A DNA stretch of 64,000 nucleotides from JAICWP01 sp035278025 (GTDB lineage: Bacteria; Acidobacteriota; Terriglobia; Terriglobales; Acidobacteriaceae): the NCBI GenBank assembly GCA_035278025.1, contig DATEJK010000124.1, forward strand, positions 19,396 to 83,395, in the 5' to 3' direction. Of the stretch, positions 51,225-60,007 are shown piece after piece. Position 1 is the stretch's first letter. Every line of letters begins with the position of its first letter. A program made the translations under genes and the position numbers. The notes beneath the pieces are model-generated. The model had not been told where the DNA came from, searched no databases, and worked only from the letters and a program-made list of their open reading frames with translations.

Positions 51225-52424
51225 TCACTCGGCTGTGCTCGCCAGCATCTCCGCGCTCGTGCTTTCGGCGATGGACTCTCGAATGTGGAACCCGCGTTTG
51301 CGCGCCTCGCGCACAAAAGCCTCGCCGGAAACCGCCAACTCCAGCGGCTGGGCTCCGAGCGGAGTTTCGCCCCGCGCCATCATGGCCGCCACGATGGAAA
51401 GATGCCAGCCGGTGGTGCGTTGCATGGCGGAGAAGCCTGTGGCCTCGTCGTAATAGTCAATGACCTCGACCGTCGCCTCTGCTGCCGCTCCGTCCTTCTT
51501 CCCCAGCGCCCGCACGCGCACGATGCAGACATCCTTGATTACCTGCGCCCGCACCTGGGGCTCGAACAGAGCGTGGAAAAGATGCCGCGGCACCACCTCC
51601 GCGCCATCCACTTTCACCGGCTTGGTGTCGAACAGGCCCAGGTCGGAAAATGCCTTCAGCTGCGCGAAGTTCCCTGGATAGCGCAGCACTTTGAGTTCAT
51701 AGGTCTGCAGCTTGCCGGCAAAGGTCCAGGGCGCCGTGGAAGCGCCGCCGGCAATAAAAAAGCACTCCAGTTCGCCCAGCGGCGGCACCTCCACCATCTC
51801 CAGTTCGGTGAAGCAGGGGATGTGCGTCAACTTGCCGCCGCGCAGCACCGTCATCCCCCCGAAATACTCGTTGGTCAGCCCCTCGATGCTGAAGGTCAGC
51901 TGGTAATTCCACGGCCGCGCCGGACGCCGTGGCAGGCCGCCATCGTACAGGTAAACGTGGTCGGCGCTGTCCAGCAGGCTCATGGCATAAACCGCGAGCG
52001 TGTTGCCCATTCCCGGCCCCATGCCGCAGTCGGGAATCACACGCACCCGCGCGCGGCTCGCTTTAGCGTCCAGGGCATGCTGCTGGCGGACTATGTCGGT
52101 GTTGCCGCCCAGGTCGCAAAAGGAGACGCCGCTGGCGATGGCTGCGCGCGTCAACCCCAGGTTAAAGAAGTAAGGCACCGCGCTCAGCGCCACGTTGTAA
52201 CCCTTCAGAGCGCGCCCCACCGCCGCCTCATCGCGCACATCCAGGACCACCGCATCCGCGGCTTGGCGGCCCAACAGCTTGTTCACTCCCGCCGCGGCTT
52301 GTTTCGCCTCTTCCCCATTCACGTCCGCCAGCGTGACCTGTCTGGCGTCGCCAAATCTCGCCAGATCGTAAGCCGCGGCTATTCCCTGTCGCCCCGCTCC
52401 CAGCACCATGTAGGAAAATGACAT
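51225..52424 (-). CDS. Saccharopine dehydrogenase-like oxidoreductase
   Basis: 399 residues from the ATG at 52424, preceded by GAGGGAAG. The N-terminal dinucleotide-binding motif is VLGAGRQGIAAAYDLA (about 7-22). DVRDEAAVGRAL and NVALSAVPYFFN (about 71-82) match the Lys9/saccharopine dehydrogenase family, as do DCGMGPGMGN (about 129) and the C-terminal catalytic half. It might reduce an imine between an amino acid and an oxo-acid; the real substrates are unknown, since such proteins also include carboxynorspermidine and other opine-type enzymes. It stands alone between two terminators or spacers. Confidence 0.82.
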   Translation of the reverse strand: MSFSYMVLGAGRQGIAAAYDLARFGDARQVTLADVNGEEAKQAAAGVNKLLGRQAADAVVLDVRDEAAVGRALKGYNVALSAVPYFFNLGLTRAAIASGVSFCDLGGNTDIVRQQHALDAKASRARVRVIPDCGMGPGMGNTLAVYAMSLLDSADHVYLYDGGLPRRPARPWNYQLTFSIEGLTNEYFGGMTVLRGGKLTHIPCFTELEMVEVPPLGELECFFIAGGASTAPWTFAGKLQTYELKVLRYPGNFAQLKAFSDLGLFDTKPVKVDGAEVVPRHLFHALFEPQVRAQVIKDVCIVRVRALGKKDGAAAEATVEVIDYYDEATGFSAMQRTTGWHLSIVAAMMARGETPLGAQPLELAVSGEAFVREARKRGFHIRESIAESTSAEMLASTAE

Positions 52425-52538
52425 GTTTCTTCCCTCGTCCTTGGATGGCAACCTTCGCCTTAGCTGAATTCTAGGCGGACCAGGTGGCGCTTCACTGTGA
52501 TGCGTGTACATTGCGGGTGTGCGCGGGGTTACAGCCGG

Positions 52539-52559
52539 TCTCAGTACTCAGTACGTGGC
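52539..52559. repeat. Short 7-nt array (ACTCAGT words)
   Basis: Three 7-mers in register: TCTCAGT, ACTCAGT, ACGTGGC. Spacer between the saccharopine-dehydrogenase-like and SIS genes. Confidence 0.45.
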
Positions 52560-52617
52560 ACCCGGTAGCGTTTCTAGTTTTGGGGAGGAATTCCTGCGCA
52601 CTGGTACGGTCAACTGG

Positions 52618-53691
52618 CTATTCCTTCTCCGTCACCTTGGTCGCCTTGCGGAACTTGCCCGCTTCCACCCCCGTGAGCGCGGCCAGGGCCAGCGAGATCA
52701 TCTGCGGAGGCAGAGTTTCCAGAATAGGGCGCAGAGCGGACGCCACCGCCGACAGGCGCAGCGGTTCCAGGTTGGCTTGCGGCCCGCACAGGAAGGCTCG
52801 GCCGCCCGCCCGGCGAATGTCATCCACCAGCCCGCGGTTGAGCCGCTCCACCTGCGGATCGCCGGCGTATACCAGCGCAAAAACCTGCGGCCCGACCAGT
52901 TCGAACGGCCCATGGCGGAAGGCTGCGCTGCTCATGCCCTCGGAATGAAAGCGGGTGGACTCTTTGATGGTCAGTCCGCTGTTCATGGCCGCCGCCAGGG
53001 AACTGCCGCGCCCGAGAAAAAACAAGTCACTCACCCCATCCAGTTCGGGCATGAGCGCGTCTACGTGATTCCGCCAGCGGCTAAGGTAATCGCGCACCAA
53101 CCCTGGCGCCTGCTTGAGGTCGGCGCTCACCTTGCCCGTACCTCCCCCGCAAAGGAGATCGCCCAGCCATGCCAGCGCCGCTATTGCGGAAACGTAGGTT
53201 TTGCAGGACACGGAATACTCGGACCCGGCGCGGGTCACCACGCTGGCATCGGCGCGCACCGCCAGCGGCGAATCGGCCACGTTGGTTACACCAATCACCG
53301 CCGACTTGCGTCCCGGCAGGTCCAGCAGGCGCACCGTCTCCGCGCTTTTGCCCGATTGTGAGACCGCAATCACCAGCGTGCCCTCATCCAGCAGGCGGGG
53401 CAGAAAATGAATGAGCTCGGAGGTTTCCACCAGCAGCGCGCTGGTCCCGCACGCCAGCAGGGAGAGGTATAGCGGCTGCAGCGCATTCAGCGACGCGCCC
53501 ATGCCGGTCAGCACCACCCGCCGGTATTTGCCCTCCACCGGCGTCAGGCGGCGCAGGTTGCCGGAAACCTCCAGCACCGCCAGCGTCTCCTCTAAAGCCT
53601 GCGGCTGGCCCATCAGGTCGTGAAAATAGCGTCCTTCGATGACCTTGGGCCGGACTACGGTTTCCTTTCCGACGACTTCCTTCGTGGTCAT
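52618..53691 (-). CDS. SIS-domain sugar isomerase/deaminase (GlmS isomerase-like)
   Basis: 357 residues from the ATG at 53691. Two SIS domains: the first with VVLTGMGASLNALQPLYL (about 59) and IAVSQSGKSAETV (about 107), the second with LFFLGRGSSLAAAMNSGLTIKEST (about 219) and FRHGPFELV. It resembles the isomerase half of glucosamine-6-phosphate synthase without the glutaminase domain, so it probably isomerises or deaminates an amino-sugar phosphate. The ATG overlaps the stop of the ROK kinase gene as ATGA, so the two should be coupled in sugar catabolism. Confidence 0.88.
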   Translation of the reverse strand: MTTKEVVGKETVVRPKVIEGRYFHDLMGQPQALEETLAVLEVSGNLRRLTPVEGKYRRVVLTGMGASLNALQPLYLSLLACGTSALLVETSELIHFLPRLLDEGTLVIAVSQSGKSAETVRLLDLPGRKSAVIGVTNVADSPLAVRADASVVTRAGSEYSVSCKTYVSAIAALAWLGDLLCGGGTGKVSADLKQAPGLVRDYLSRWRNHVDALMPELDGVSDLFFLGRGSSLAAAMNSGLTIKESTRFHSEGMSSAAFRHGPFELVGPQVFALVYAGDPQVERLNRGLVDDIRRAGGRAFLCGPQANLEPLRLSAVASALRPILETLPPQMISLALAALTGVEAGKFRKATKVTEKE

Positions 53692-54623
53692 GATCTTTTC
53701 TGTTTCTCGAAACGGTTGTGCCAGGCCAGGGCCGCTCCTGCCACGCCAGCGTCTCCTCCCATGCACGCCAGCAGGATTTCTGTTTTCTCCGCCGGCACCA
53801 GGGTACAACTGGCGCGCACCACTTCCCGAGCGCGGTCCAGGAACAGGTGAGCGCTGCCCATCACCCCTCCGCCCAGCGCGATGGCGTCGGGACAGTACAT
53901 GGTCACCAGATTAGCCAGTCCCACTCCCAGGTAATAGCCTTCGCGCTCCACTGCCTTTTGGGCGAGCCCATCACCCTGTTCCGCCAGCCGGCAAATTTCC
54001 TTGGCGCTGAGATCGGCGGGAAGCGCGGCCCCTGCCGGCGCATTCTCCCGCACCCAGTTGACCATGGCCGGCCCCGCCGCCATCCATTCCCAACACCCGT
54101 GCGCTCCGCAATAGCAGAGCGGGCCGGAAGCTTCCACCACCATGTGCCCCAGTTCCGGATGCGATTGCCCCACGCCGCGGTAGAGCTCGCCGTCGAATAC
54201 GATTCCCCCGCCAATGCCGGTGCTCACCGTCACATAAATGAAACGGCTTTTGCCCCTCCCCGCCCCCCACGCCGCCTCTCCCAGCGCGGCCGCGTCGGCG
54301 TCGTTTTCGATCGCCACCGGCACCCCAAACTCCCCTTCCAGCGGCTGCTTCAGGTTGAACCCCTTCCAGCCCGGCAGGTTGTCCACGGTGCCGAAAACCC
54401 CAGTTTGCGGGTCAATGGGCCCGGTGGTGCCCACTCCGATGCCTTTGAACTTGCCCCCGCCGGCGCGCGCGCACTCCTGCAGCAAGCCCACAATGCGCTT
54501 CATGCCGCTTTCGAATCCCTGGCTCGCGTTGGTGGCGCACTCGGCGCGGGAAATAATGCGGCCGTCGGAAGCAACCGCGGCGGCGGCTATCTTGGTGCCG
54601 CCTATATCCACCCCGCCGATCAC
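53688..54623 (-). CDS. ROK-family sugar kinase
   Basis: 311 residues from a GTG at 54623, with AGGTGA five nt upstream; the upstream extension to 54683 is Gly/Arg-rich and unlikely. The ATP-binding start is GGVDIGGTKIAA (about 3-14), the catalytic Asp is in AIENDADAAALG (about 100-111), and the ROK signature GTGIGGGIVFDGELYRG with the zinc motif CYCGAHGCWE (about 166-175) is complete. It phosphorylates glucose, GlcNAc or a related sugar. No helix-turn-helix is present, so it is a kinase rather than a repressor. Coupled to the SIS gene. Confidence 0.92.
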   Translation of the reverse strand: MIGGVDIGGTKIAAAAVASDGRIISRAECATNASQGFESGMKRIVGLLQECARAGGGKFKGIGVGTTGPIDPQTGVFGTVDNLPGWKGFNLKQPLEGEFGVPVAIENDADAAALGEAAWGAGRGKSRFIYVTVSTGIGGGIVFDGELYRGVGQSHPELGHMVVEASGPLCYCGAHGCWEWMAAGPAMVNWVRENAPAGAALPADLSAKEICRLAEQGDGLAQKAVEREGYYLGVGLANLVTMYCPDAIALGGGVMGSAHLFLDRAREVVRASCTLVPAEKTEILLACMGGDAGVAGAALAWHNRFEKQKRS

Positions 54624-54866
54624 GCCGTCACCTGCGCCGCCACCCGGGCGCGGCCGGCAGCCGGCTGCGGAACCGGCGCGCACACAACTCCTGGGGAGAA
54701 TTCCGCCTTTTGCATTTGCACCATCACCGGGGCATTTCCCCCGGCGCGTATTTGCCTCGCTATCAGCGAATCAGCCAGTTAGAGGGATCAGCCGCAATCA
54801 CATTGTAGCTGAGGCCTCCGTTTTTGCCTTCAGAAAAACACAACCAAAGGTAAAGATTCGAAATGC

Positions 54867-54896
54867 TTGACAACCTGCCGCGAAAAACTGTATTGT
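54867..54896 (+). promoter_or_regulatory. Sigma70-type promoter upstream of the FAH gene
   Basis: TTGACA (54867-54872) and TATTGT (54891-54896), spacing 18. The start point would be near 54903, giving a leader of about 170 nt before the FAH start codon at 55074. Confidence 0.6.
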
Positions 54897-54949
54897 GCCG
54901 CCCCGAAAACACAATCGTTCCAACTATCGCTGGAAGACGATGCTTGCCT

Positions 54950-54990
54950 GCCCTGGACGCCCTCCCCCCGGTGACCAGGGCTCGGTTTTT
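54950..54990 (+). terminator. Terminator-like hairpin within the FAH leader
   Basis: Stem GCCCTGG (54950-54956) with CCAGGGC (54975-54981), large loop, then TCGGTTTTTATA. Lies between the promoter at 54867 and the FAH gene, so it may act as an attenuator or end a small RNA. Confidence 0.5.
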
Positions 54991-55073
54991 ATAGCCGATG
55001 CAAGCGGCCGCCTCGCCCGCGCCTGTGGACAAGCCCCGCGCCGCTCACTACACTCTTGCCGTATCCTTGGCAT

Positions 55074-56099
55074 ATGAAACTCGTCACCTTTCAAACCGGA
55101 TGGGGCGAAAGCCGCTCCGGCGCCGTCACCCCGGACGGCAACATTGTTGACCTCAACTCCGCCTGCGCTCTTTACCTGCGCGATTCGGAAGGCGAAGCCG
55201 CCTACGTGCGCCTGGCTCGCGCTCTGGTTCCACCCAACATGCGCGAACTGTTCGCCGGCGGCGATACCGGTTTGGAAGCTGCGCGCAAATCCCTCGACCA
55301 TGTCCTTACCCTCTCTGGCGAGGTGCGCGGCGTCAACGGTGAGCCGGTTATCTATGCCCGCGATGAGGTAAAGCTCAAGGCGCCCATCATCCCCAAAAAG
55401 TTCTTTCACACCGCCGGCAACTTCCGCGAGCACCATGAAGAAGCCGCGCGCGCCAAATTCTCCCATCCGGTGCGCCCCTGGATCGTTTTCTTCCAGAATG
55501 TGGACGCCATCGTCGGCCCCGATGAGCCCGTCATCTACCCCGAGCACCTCACCCAGGAACTGGACTACGAACTGGAGCTGGCGGTGGTGCTCAAAAAGGC
55601 GGGCAAGCACTTCACCCCCGCCGAAGCCAATGATTACATCGGCGGCTATGTCATCTTCAACGACATCACCGCCCGCGATATTCAGCGCGAAGAGATGAAG
55701 TCCGGCGTGTTCAGCTACTGCAAGGCCATTGATAGCTTCTGTCCCCTGGGACCGCACATCGTGACCGCCGACGAAATCCCCGACCCCCACAACCTGGCCA
55801 TGGAGCTGCGCGTCAACGGCGAGCGGCGCCAGGTGTCGCATTCCGGCAAAATGTCGGTCAAAATTCCGGAAATCATCGCCCACTATTCCGCCATGGGCTA
55901 CAGCGCTGGCGACGTGCTCTCCACCGGCACCGTTTCCGGCGTGGCCGCCTTCAGCGGCGATCCCAAGGCCTGGTACCTTAAACCCGGCGATGTGATGGAG
56001 TGCGAAATCGAGCGCATTGGCGTGCTGCGCAATCCCGTTATCTCCTGGGAAGAGGCCTATGGCCGCAAGCCGGCCATCGCCATCCGAGAAAGCGCCTGA
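55074..56099 (+). CDS. Fumarylacetoacetate hydrolase family protein
   Basis: 341 residues from the ATG at 55074. The FAH fold is recognised by KKFFHTAGNFREHHEEA (about 110-126), the metal-binding Glu pair in ELDYELELAVV (about 162-172), the Asp in VIFNDITARDIQ (about 193-204), and late GDVLSTGTVSGV. Members cleave carbon-carbon bonds or isomerise/hydrate 2-oxo acids in the breakdown of aromatic and related compounds, using Mg2+ or Mn2+. No ribosome site is obvious. It is 3 bp before an HMGL-like gene, so they form an operon. Confidence 0.88.
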   Translation: MKLVTFQTGWGESRSGAVTPDGNIVDLNSACALYLRDSEGEAAYVRLARALVPPNMRELFAGGDTGLEAARKSLDHVLTLSGEVRGVNGEPVIYARDEVKLKAPIIPKKFFHTAGNFREHHEEAARAKFSHPVRPWIVFFQNVDAIVGPDEPVIYPEHLTQELDYELELAVVLKKAGKHFTPAEANDYIGGYVIFNDITARDIQREEMKSGVFSYCKAIDSFCPLGPHIVTADEIPDPHNLAMELRVNGERRQVSHSGKMSVKIPEIIAHYSAMGYSAGDVLSTGTVSGVAAFSGDPKAWYLKPGDVMECEIERIGVLRNPVISWEEAYGRKPAIAIRESA

Positions 56100-56102
56100 C
56101 TT

Positions 56103-57323
56103 ATGCCTGAAAACAACCGGCACGACCAGGTCTGGGTCAGCGAACTCAATGCCCGCCCCGAAGTTCGCGGCGCCTTTGCCTGTCGCCAGCCCATCCGCTT
56201 CTACGACACCACGCTGCGCGACGGCGAACAGACCGTGGGTGTGGTACTCTCCCCCCAGCAGAAGCTGGAGATCGCCCGTAAACTGGACCAACTCGGCGTC
56301 AGCCGCATCGAGGCCGGCTTTCCGCGTGTTTCGGCCGACGATGCCGAAGCCATCCGCCTGATGTCCCGCGCCGGCCTAAAAGCCGAGCTCTGGGGTTTTT
56401 CCCGCGCCGTCAAGACCGACCTGGAAGAACTGGTGCGCCTGGGCGTGCACGCCACCATCATTGAGGCCCCCACCAGCGACATCAAGCTCAAGGCTTATGC
56501 CATCGCCCGCGACGAAGTACTGCGCCGGGTGCGCGAGGCCATCGCCTTCGCCCGCCAGAACAGCATGACCGTCGCCTTCTTCGCTGTGGACGGCACCCGC
56601 ACCGGGCTGGAATTCCTCCAGCAGGTTTACCTGGCCGCGCTCGAAGCTGGCGCCGCCGAACTGGTGGTGGTGGACACAATCGGCGCCTGCGGGCCGGAGG
56701 CCGCCGAATTTCTGACCCGCGAAGTCTGCCAGTGGGCCGGTCCCGGCGTGCCGGTGCATTGGCATGGGCACAACGATTTCGGCCTCGGCACAGCTTCGGC
56801 CATCGCCGCGGTGCGCGGCGGCGCCACCTGGGTGCAAGGCACCATCAACGGCATGGGCGAACGTGCCGGCAATGCCGATATCTGCGAGATCGCCCTGGCC
56901 CTGCGCTGCCTTTACGACGTACCCGTGGCCATGGACCTGACCAAGGTACGCGAGGTCTCAGACGAGGTATGCCGCGCCGCCGGCTATGAACTGGAGGCCT
57001 GGAAGCCGCTGGTGGGCGAAAACCTGTTCACTCGCGAGAGCGGCGCCGTAGCCAGCCAGTTCCACATTCCGGAGGCGATCGAGCCCTACTCCGCCGCCCT
57101 GGTCGGGGCCGAGCGCCGTATTGTGCTTGGCAAGAAGAGTGGCCTCGACAGCGTTGACTTGAAGGCCCGCGAGTTGGGCCTGGAAATCCCCACCGAGGCC
57201 CGCCCCGCCATTCTTTCCGAAGTTAAGAAGCGCGCCATCGCCAAGCGCGGCCTGCTTACCGACGCCGAATTCCGCCAGATCGTGGCCGGAACTGCTGCGA
57301 CAAAAACTAAAATGTCATCCTGA
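56103..57323 (+). CDS. HMGL-like acyltransferase (isopropylmalate/homocitrate synthase-like)
   Basis: 406 residues. The catalytic start is FYDTTLRDGEQTVGV (about 33-47), the metal-binding HGHNDFGLGTA (about 220-230) and NGMGERAGNADI (about 248-259) are typical of 2-isopropylmalate, citramalate and homocitrate synthases. The protein lacks the C-terminal regulatory domain of LeuA, and at 406 residues it matches NifV-type homocitrate synthase or related enzymes. The N-terminus has an extra 30 residues. It might condense acetyl-CoA with a 2-oxo acid made by its FAH partner, but no nitrogenase genes are near, so the substrate is open. Confidence 0.85.
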   Translation: MPENNRHDQVWVSELNARPEVRGAFACRQPIRFYDTTLRDGEQTVGVVLSPQQKLEIARKLDQLGVSRIEAGFPRVSADDAEAIRLMSRAGLKAELWGFSRAVKTDLEELVRLGVHATIIEAPTSDIKLKAYAIARDEVLRRVREAIAFARQNSMTVAFFAVDGTRTGLEFLQQVYLAALEAGAAELVVVDTIGACGPEAAEFLTREVCQWAGPGVPVHWHGHNDFGLGTASAIAAVRGGATWVQGTINGMGERAGNADICEIALALRCLYDVPVAMDLTKVREVSDEVCRAAGYELEAWKPLVGENLFTRESGAVASQFHIPEAIEPYSAALVGAERRIVLGKKSGLDSVDLKARELGLEIPTEARPAILSEVKKRAIAKRGLLTDAEFRQIVAGTAATKTKMSS

Positions 57324-57381
57324 GCGAGCGCGTGTTGGGCGTAGCGAGATGAGCGGGTGTCGAAGGACCTTGCGTTTCCGG
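57314..57381. repeat. Dispersed repeat, GTCATCC...GGACCTTGCG type (second copy)
   Basis: Same start (GTCATCC), inner GAGCGAGCGCG and end (GGACCTTGCG) as 15404-15470. It begins within the last codons of the HMGL-like gene (57314-57323), so the repeat provides the C-terminal residues and stop region. Confidence 0.6.
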
Positions 57382-57489
57382 CTTGAATTCCCGGCAATCT
57401 CCGCGCCTCTGTGTCTTCGCGGCTATTCCCTGGCCGCCGCGGCCACGATAGCGCTTTTTAGCCCTCCCGAAGGGACGAAATGAAAGTAG

Positions 57490-57658
57490 CCCGCCACTTC
57501 AGTGGCGGGAAAGCTCCGCATCTGTTCAGTCCCGGACGGGACGACTGAAACCCAAAAGCGAGAACGCAAGCCGCAGCCAATTCTGAATTCCCATTAACGT
57601 GGAAGCGTCCGGCTTCAGCCGGACGAAAGCGTGCACACACAGATTCGGGCTTTAGCCC
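57490..57658. repeat. Three TTCA/TTTA-loop hairpins
   Basis: 57490-57509 (8-bp stem), 57606-57625 (8-bp stem) and 57647-57658 (4-bp core, loop TTTA). The spacer also holds GTCCCGGACGGGAC near 57528-57541. There is no gene in this 361-bp spacer. Confidence 0.7.
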
Positions 57659-57684
57659 CGGCTCCTTCCGCGCCTTCTCTGTGG

Positions 57685-58779
57685 CTATTCTCTCGCCGCA
57701 GCGGCCACGCCTTTGAAATGCGGCAAAACCGCTTCGCCGAAGAGCTTGGCCTGCAATTCGCGGTCCTCGCCCCAAAGCTCCAGCAGGATGTGCGTGCATC
57801 CCGCCTCCCGGTATCGCTCGATGGCGGCAATACAATCCTCCGGCGTCCCCGCAATCGGGCAAACCTTACGCAGAATGTCGTCGGTCACCGCCCGAGCCGC
57901 GGCATTGCGTCCCCAGCGCTCCATGGCATCGGCAATGGGCTGAATTTCCTCGAAGGTCAATTTCGCGTTCTGCAGGATCATGTCCGCGGAGCCGCGAATG
58001 TTCTGCACCTTGTTGGCCAGGTACATGGCCGCCATCTCGCGCGCCCCTTCGCGTCCTTTTTGGCGGTCGCTGCCGATGCTGCCCACCACCACCGAGCCCA
58101 ACTCCAGCGTTTCCGGATCGCGCCCAGCTTTTTTCGCGCCTTCATCCAGGTTCTGGCGCGAGTAACGCACAAATCCCGGCGTGGTGATGCTGGCGGTGAG
58201 CAGGCCGTCGTAATGCGAGCCGGCCAGGCGCTGCAGCACCGGCCCAGTGGCCCCGATGAAGGTAGGCGGCATCCAGCGCGGGGTCTCCGCCTCATCCTGC
58301 AGCGGCGGCACCATGGCGGTGAAGGCCTTGCCCTGGTAGTCCAGGGCCTTGCCCGTCAGCACCGCTTTGATAATCTCGACGCTTTCCCGCATCACCACCG
58401 CCGGGGACGCCTCCTTTCCCTTCTCGCCTTCCCCGATCTCCTTCATAAAGATTTTGGAAGCGCCCAGGCCGAGCAGGAATCGGCCTTCGCCCGCGGCCTC
58501 CTGCATCACCCGCGCCTCCATGGCGATCTGCACCGGGTGCCGCGTGTAGGGCGAAATAATGCCCCAGCCGATGGGAATGCGATTGGTCTCGCGGGCGATG
58601 ATGGCGGTCACCGCGGTCGAGGAACGCGCCTCCATGGCGTGCTTGCGCCACCAGGGATAGGCTTCCGCCAGCCAGAAGGCGTCAAAACCGGCCGCTTCGC
58701 AGGCCTTGGCCATGCCCACCGTTTCCTCCAGCGGCTCCATGCTCAACTGCAGCACTCCAATGCGGAACGGAACGCTCAT
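57685..58779 (-). CDS. LLM-class (luciferase-like, F420/FMN) oxidoreductase
   Basis: 364 residues of the bacterial luciferase-like TIM barrel. Start FRIGVLQLSMEPLEETV, then AEAYPWWRKHAM, RIPIGWGIISPYTRHPVQIAMEA (about 68-89) and GRFLLGLGAS (about 99), followed by WMPPTFIGATGPV, are typical of F420-dependent methylene-tetrahydromethanopterin reductase relatives. Such enzymes oxidise or reduce small organic compounds using F420 or FMN. The gene is on the minus strand, 167 bp after the ketopantoate-reductase-like gene, and ends 361 bp from the HMGL-like gene. Confidence 0.87.
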   Translation of the reverse strand: MSVPFRIGVLQLSMEPLEETVGMAKACEAAGFDAFWLAEAYPWWRKHAMEARSSTAVTAIIARETNRIPIGWGIISPYTRHPVQIAMEARVMQEAAGEGRFLLGLGASKIFMKEIGEGEKGKEASPAVVMRESVEIIKAVLTGKALDYQGKAFTAMVPPLQDEAETPRWMPPTFIGATGPVLQRLAGSHYDGLLTASITTPGFVRYSRQNLDEGAKKAGRDPETLELGSVVVGSIGSDRQKGREGAREMAAMYLANKVQNIRGSADMILQNAKLTFEEIQPIADAMERWGRNAAARAVTDDILRKVCPIAGTPEDCIAAIERYREAGCTHILLELWGEDRELQAKLFGEAVLPHFKGVAAAARE

Positions 58780-58943
58780 GCGGGTCCCTTCTTACCCTCT
58801 AATCTCAGAATAGCAATTCAGGCGGTATATTTTGGACAGTTATCCGGAAAATATATTTCGTTCTGCCTACAACAGATTGCGCGGCAAATAACGCCCGTAT
58901 GATCTTGACAGGGTCCTTGTGGTGCGTGCGCCTGCCCGCGGTC

Positions 58944-58971
58944 CGACTACCGACTCCCGGCTCCCGACTCC
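58944..58971. repeat. Four 7-mers (CGACTCC type) at the panE-like stop
   Basis: CGACTAC, CGACTCC, CGGCTCC and CGACTCC in exact register. The TAG stop (58947-58949) of the panE-like gene lies in the first unit, and its final residues ESGAGSR are array-encoded. Confidence 0.75.
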
Positions 58972-59903
58972 CGGGTTTGCTCCCGCTCTTCCTCCCACGA
59001 CCGCTCCAGGCCCTTGATCAGCGCCCACATGGCTTGATTCAGCGGCGTAGGCACGCCCGTCTTCTGGCCCCACTGCACGATGGCGCCGTTCATGAAATCC
59101 ACCTCCGTCTGCCGCCTGGCCAGCACATCCTGCAGCATGCTGGCCTTGTGCTTGCCGGGCGCGTTGGCGCCTTTCATGACCAGGTCCCAGGGCTCGCCGT
59201 GCAGAGTGATGCCCAGCGCCCTGGCCACCCCCTTGCCTTCCTCGATCAAGTCTTTGAACAACTGTCCGGTCGGCGGCAGAAACGTGGCCGCGCCATGGTG
59301 CAGCAGCGTGAGCGCCCCCACGGGGTTGGTGGAAGCATTGAATATCAGCTTGGTCCACTGCGCGCCGCGCGCGTCTTTGAGCGGGATCGTGTTCATGCCT
59401 GAACTCGTGAGCATGGCCGCCAGCTCTTGCACCCGCTCCATGGGCGTATTCGTCGGCTCAAAGGGACCGATCCAGGTGTCGCCCTTGATGTCGTAGCCGA
59501 TATGACCAGGCTCAATGGGGTGACCGGCGGGAAAGGTCGTGCCCCGAATCACGTATTTGACGTGCTCGGCGATGATCTCCTCGTTGCCCACTCCATTCTG
59601 CACCGAGCACACCGCGCTCTTCTCATCGAAAACCCGCGCCGCCTGCGCGATGGCCGAGCGCGTGTGAATGCTTTTGGTGGCGACAATGCCATAGTCGCAG
59701 CGCGGAATTTCGGCAGGATCGCTGGCGGCGTTCAGGCGGACGGTGAAATCCGCGGCGCCGGAAAGCCGCAGGCCGCGCTGGCGCATGGCCTCCACGTGCG
59801 GCTTCCACAAGTCATAAGCCCAGATTTCGTGCTGCCCGGTTCGCGCCAGGTGCGCGGCAAACAGGCTGCCTACCGCGCCACAACCTACGATGCAGATTTT
59901 CAT
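58947..59903 (-). CDS. Ketopantoate reductase (PanE/ApbA) family protein
   Basis: 318 residues. The NADP loop is VGCGAVGSLFAAHLA (about 6-20), with the family's Lys/Asn/Glu pattern in GIVATKSIHT (about 72), CSVQNGVGNEE (about 100) and KLIFNASTNPVGAL (about 185-198). It reduces 2-dehydropantoate or, in many paralogues, another branched 2-oxo acid with NADPH. Because it is in a peptidase and oxidoreductase cluster and not near panB/panC, it may serve another pathway. The C-terminal residues come from a 7-nt repeat array. Confidence 0.87.
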   Translation of the reverse strand: MKICIVGCGAVGSLFAAHLARTGQHEIWAYDLWKPHVEAMRQRGLRLSGAADFTVRLNAASDPAEIPRCDYGIVATKSIHTRSAIAQAARVFDEKSAVCSVQNGVGNEEIIAEHVKYVIRGTTFPAGHPIEPGHIGYDIKGDTWIGPFEPTNTPMERVQELAAMLTSSGMNTIPLKDARGAQWTKLIFNASTNPVGALTLLHHGAATFLPPTGQLFKDLIEEGKGVARALGITLHGEPWDLVMKGANAPGKHKASMLQDVLARRQTEVDFMNGAIVQWGQKTGVPTPLNQAMWALIKGLERSWEEEREQTRESGAGSR

Positions 59904-59906
59904 GCA

Positions 59907-59997
59907 GTTCTCGGTTCTCAGTTCTCAGAAGTAGTTGGTAGCTGGTAGTTGGTACTTAAGCTTTGACCAACTGCCAGCGAGTGACTACCAGCTACCG
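59907..59997. repeat. Thirteen 7-mers in one register, with an inverted arm
   Basis: Units start every 7 nt from 59907 to 59991: three GTTCTCx words, then TTGGTAG, CTGGTAG, TTGGTAC, and on the far side ACTGCCA, ACTACCA and GCTACCG. GTAGCTGGTAGT (59938-59949) and its exact reverse complement (59984-59995) give a 12-bp inverted repeat. It lies 4 bp upstream of the panE-like start. Confidence 0.8.
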
Positions 59998-60007
59998 CAT
60001 TTAGGGC

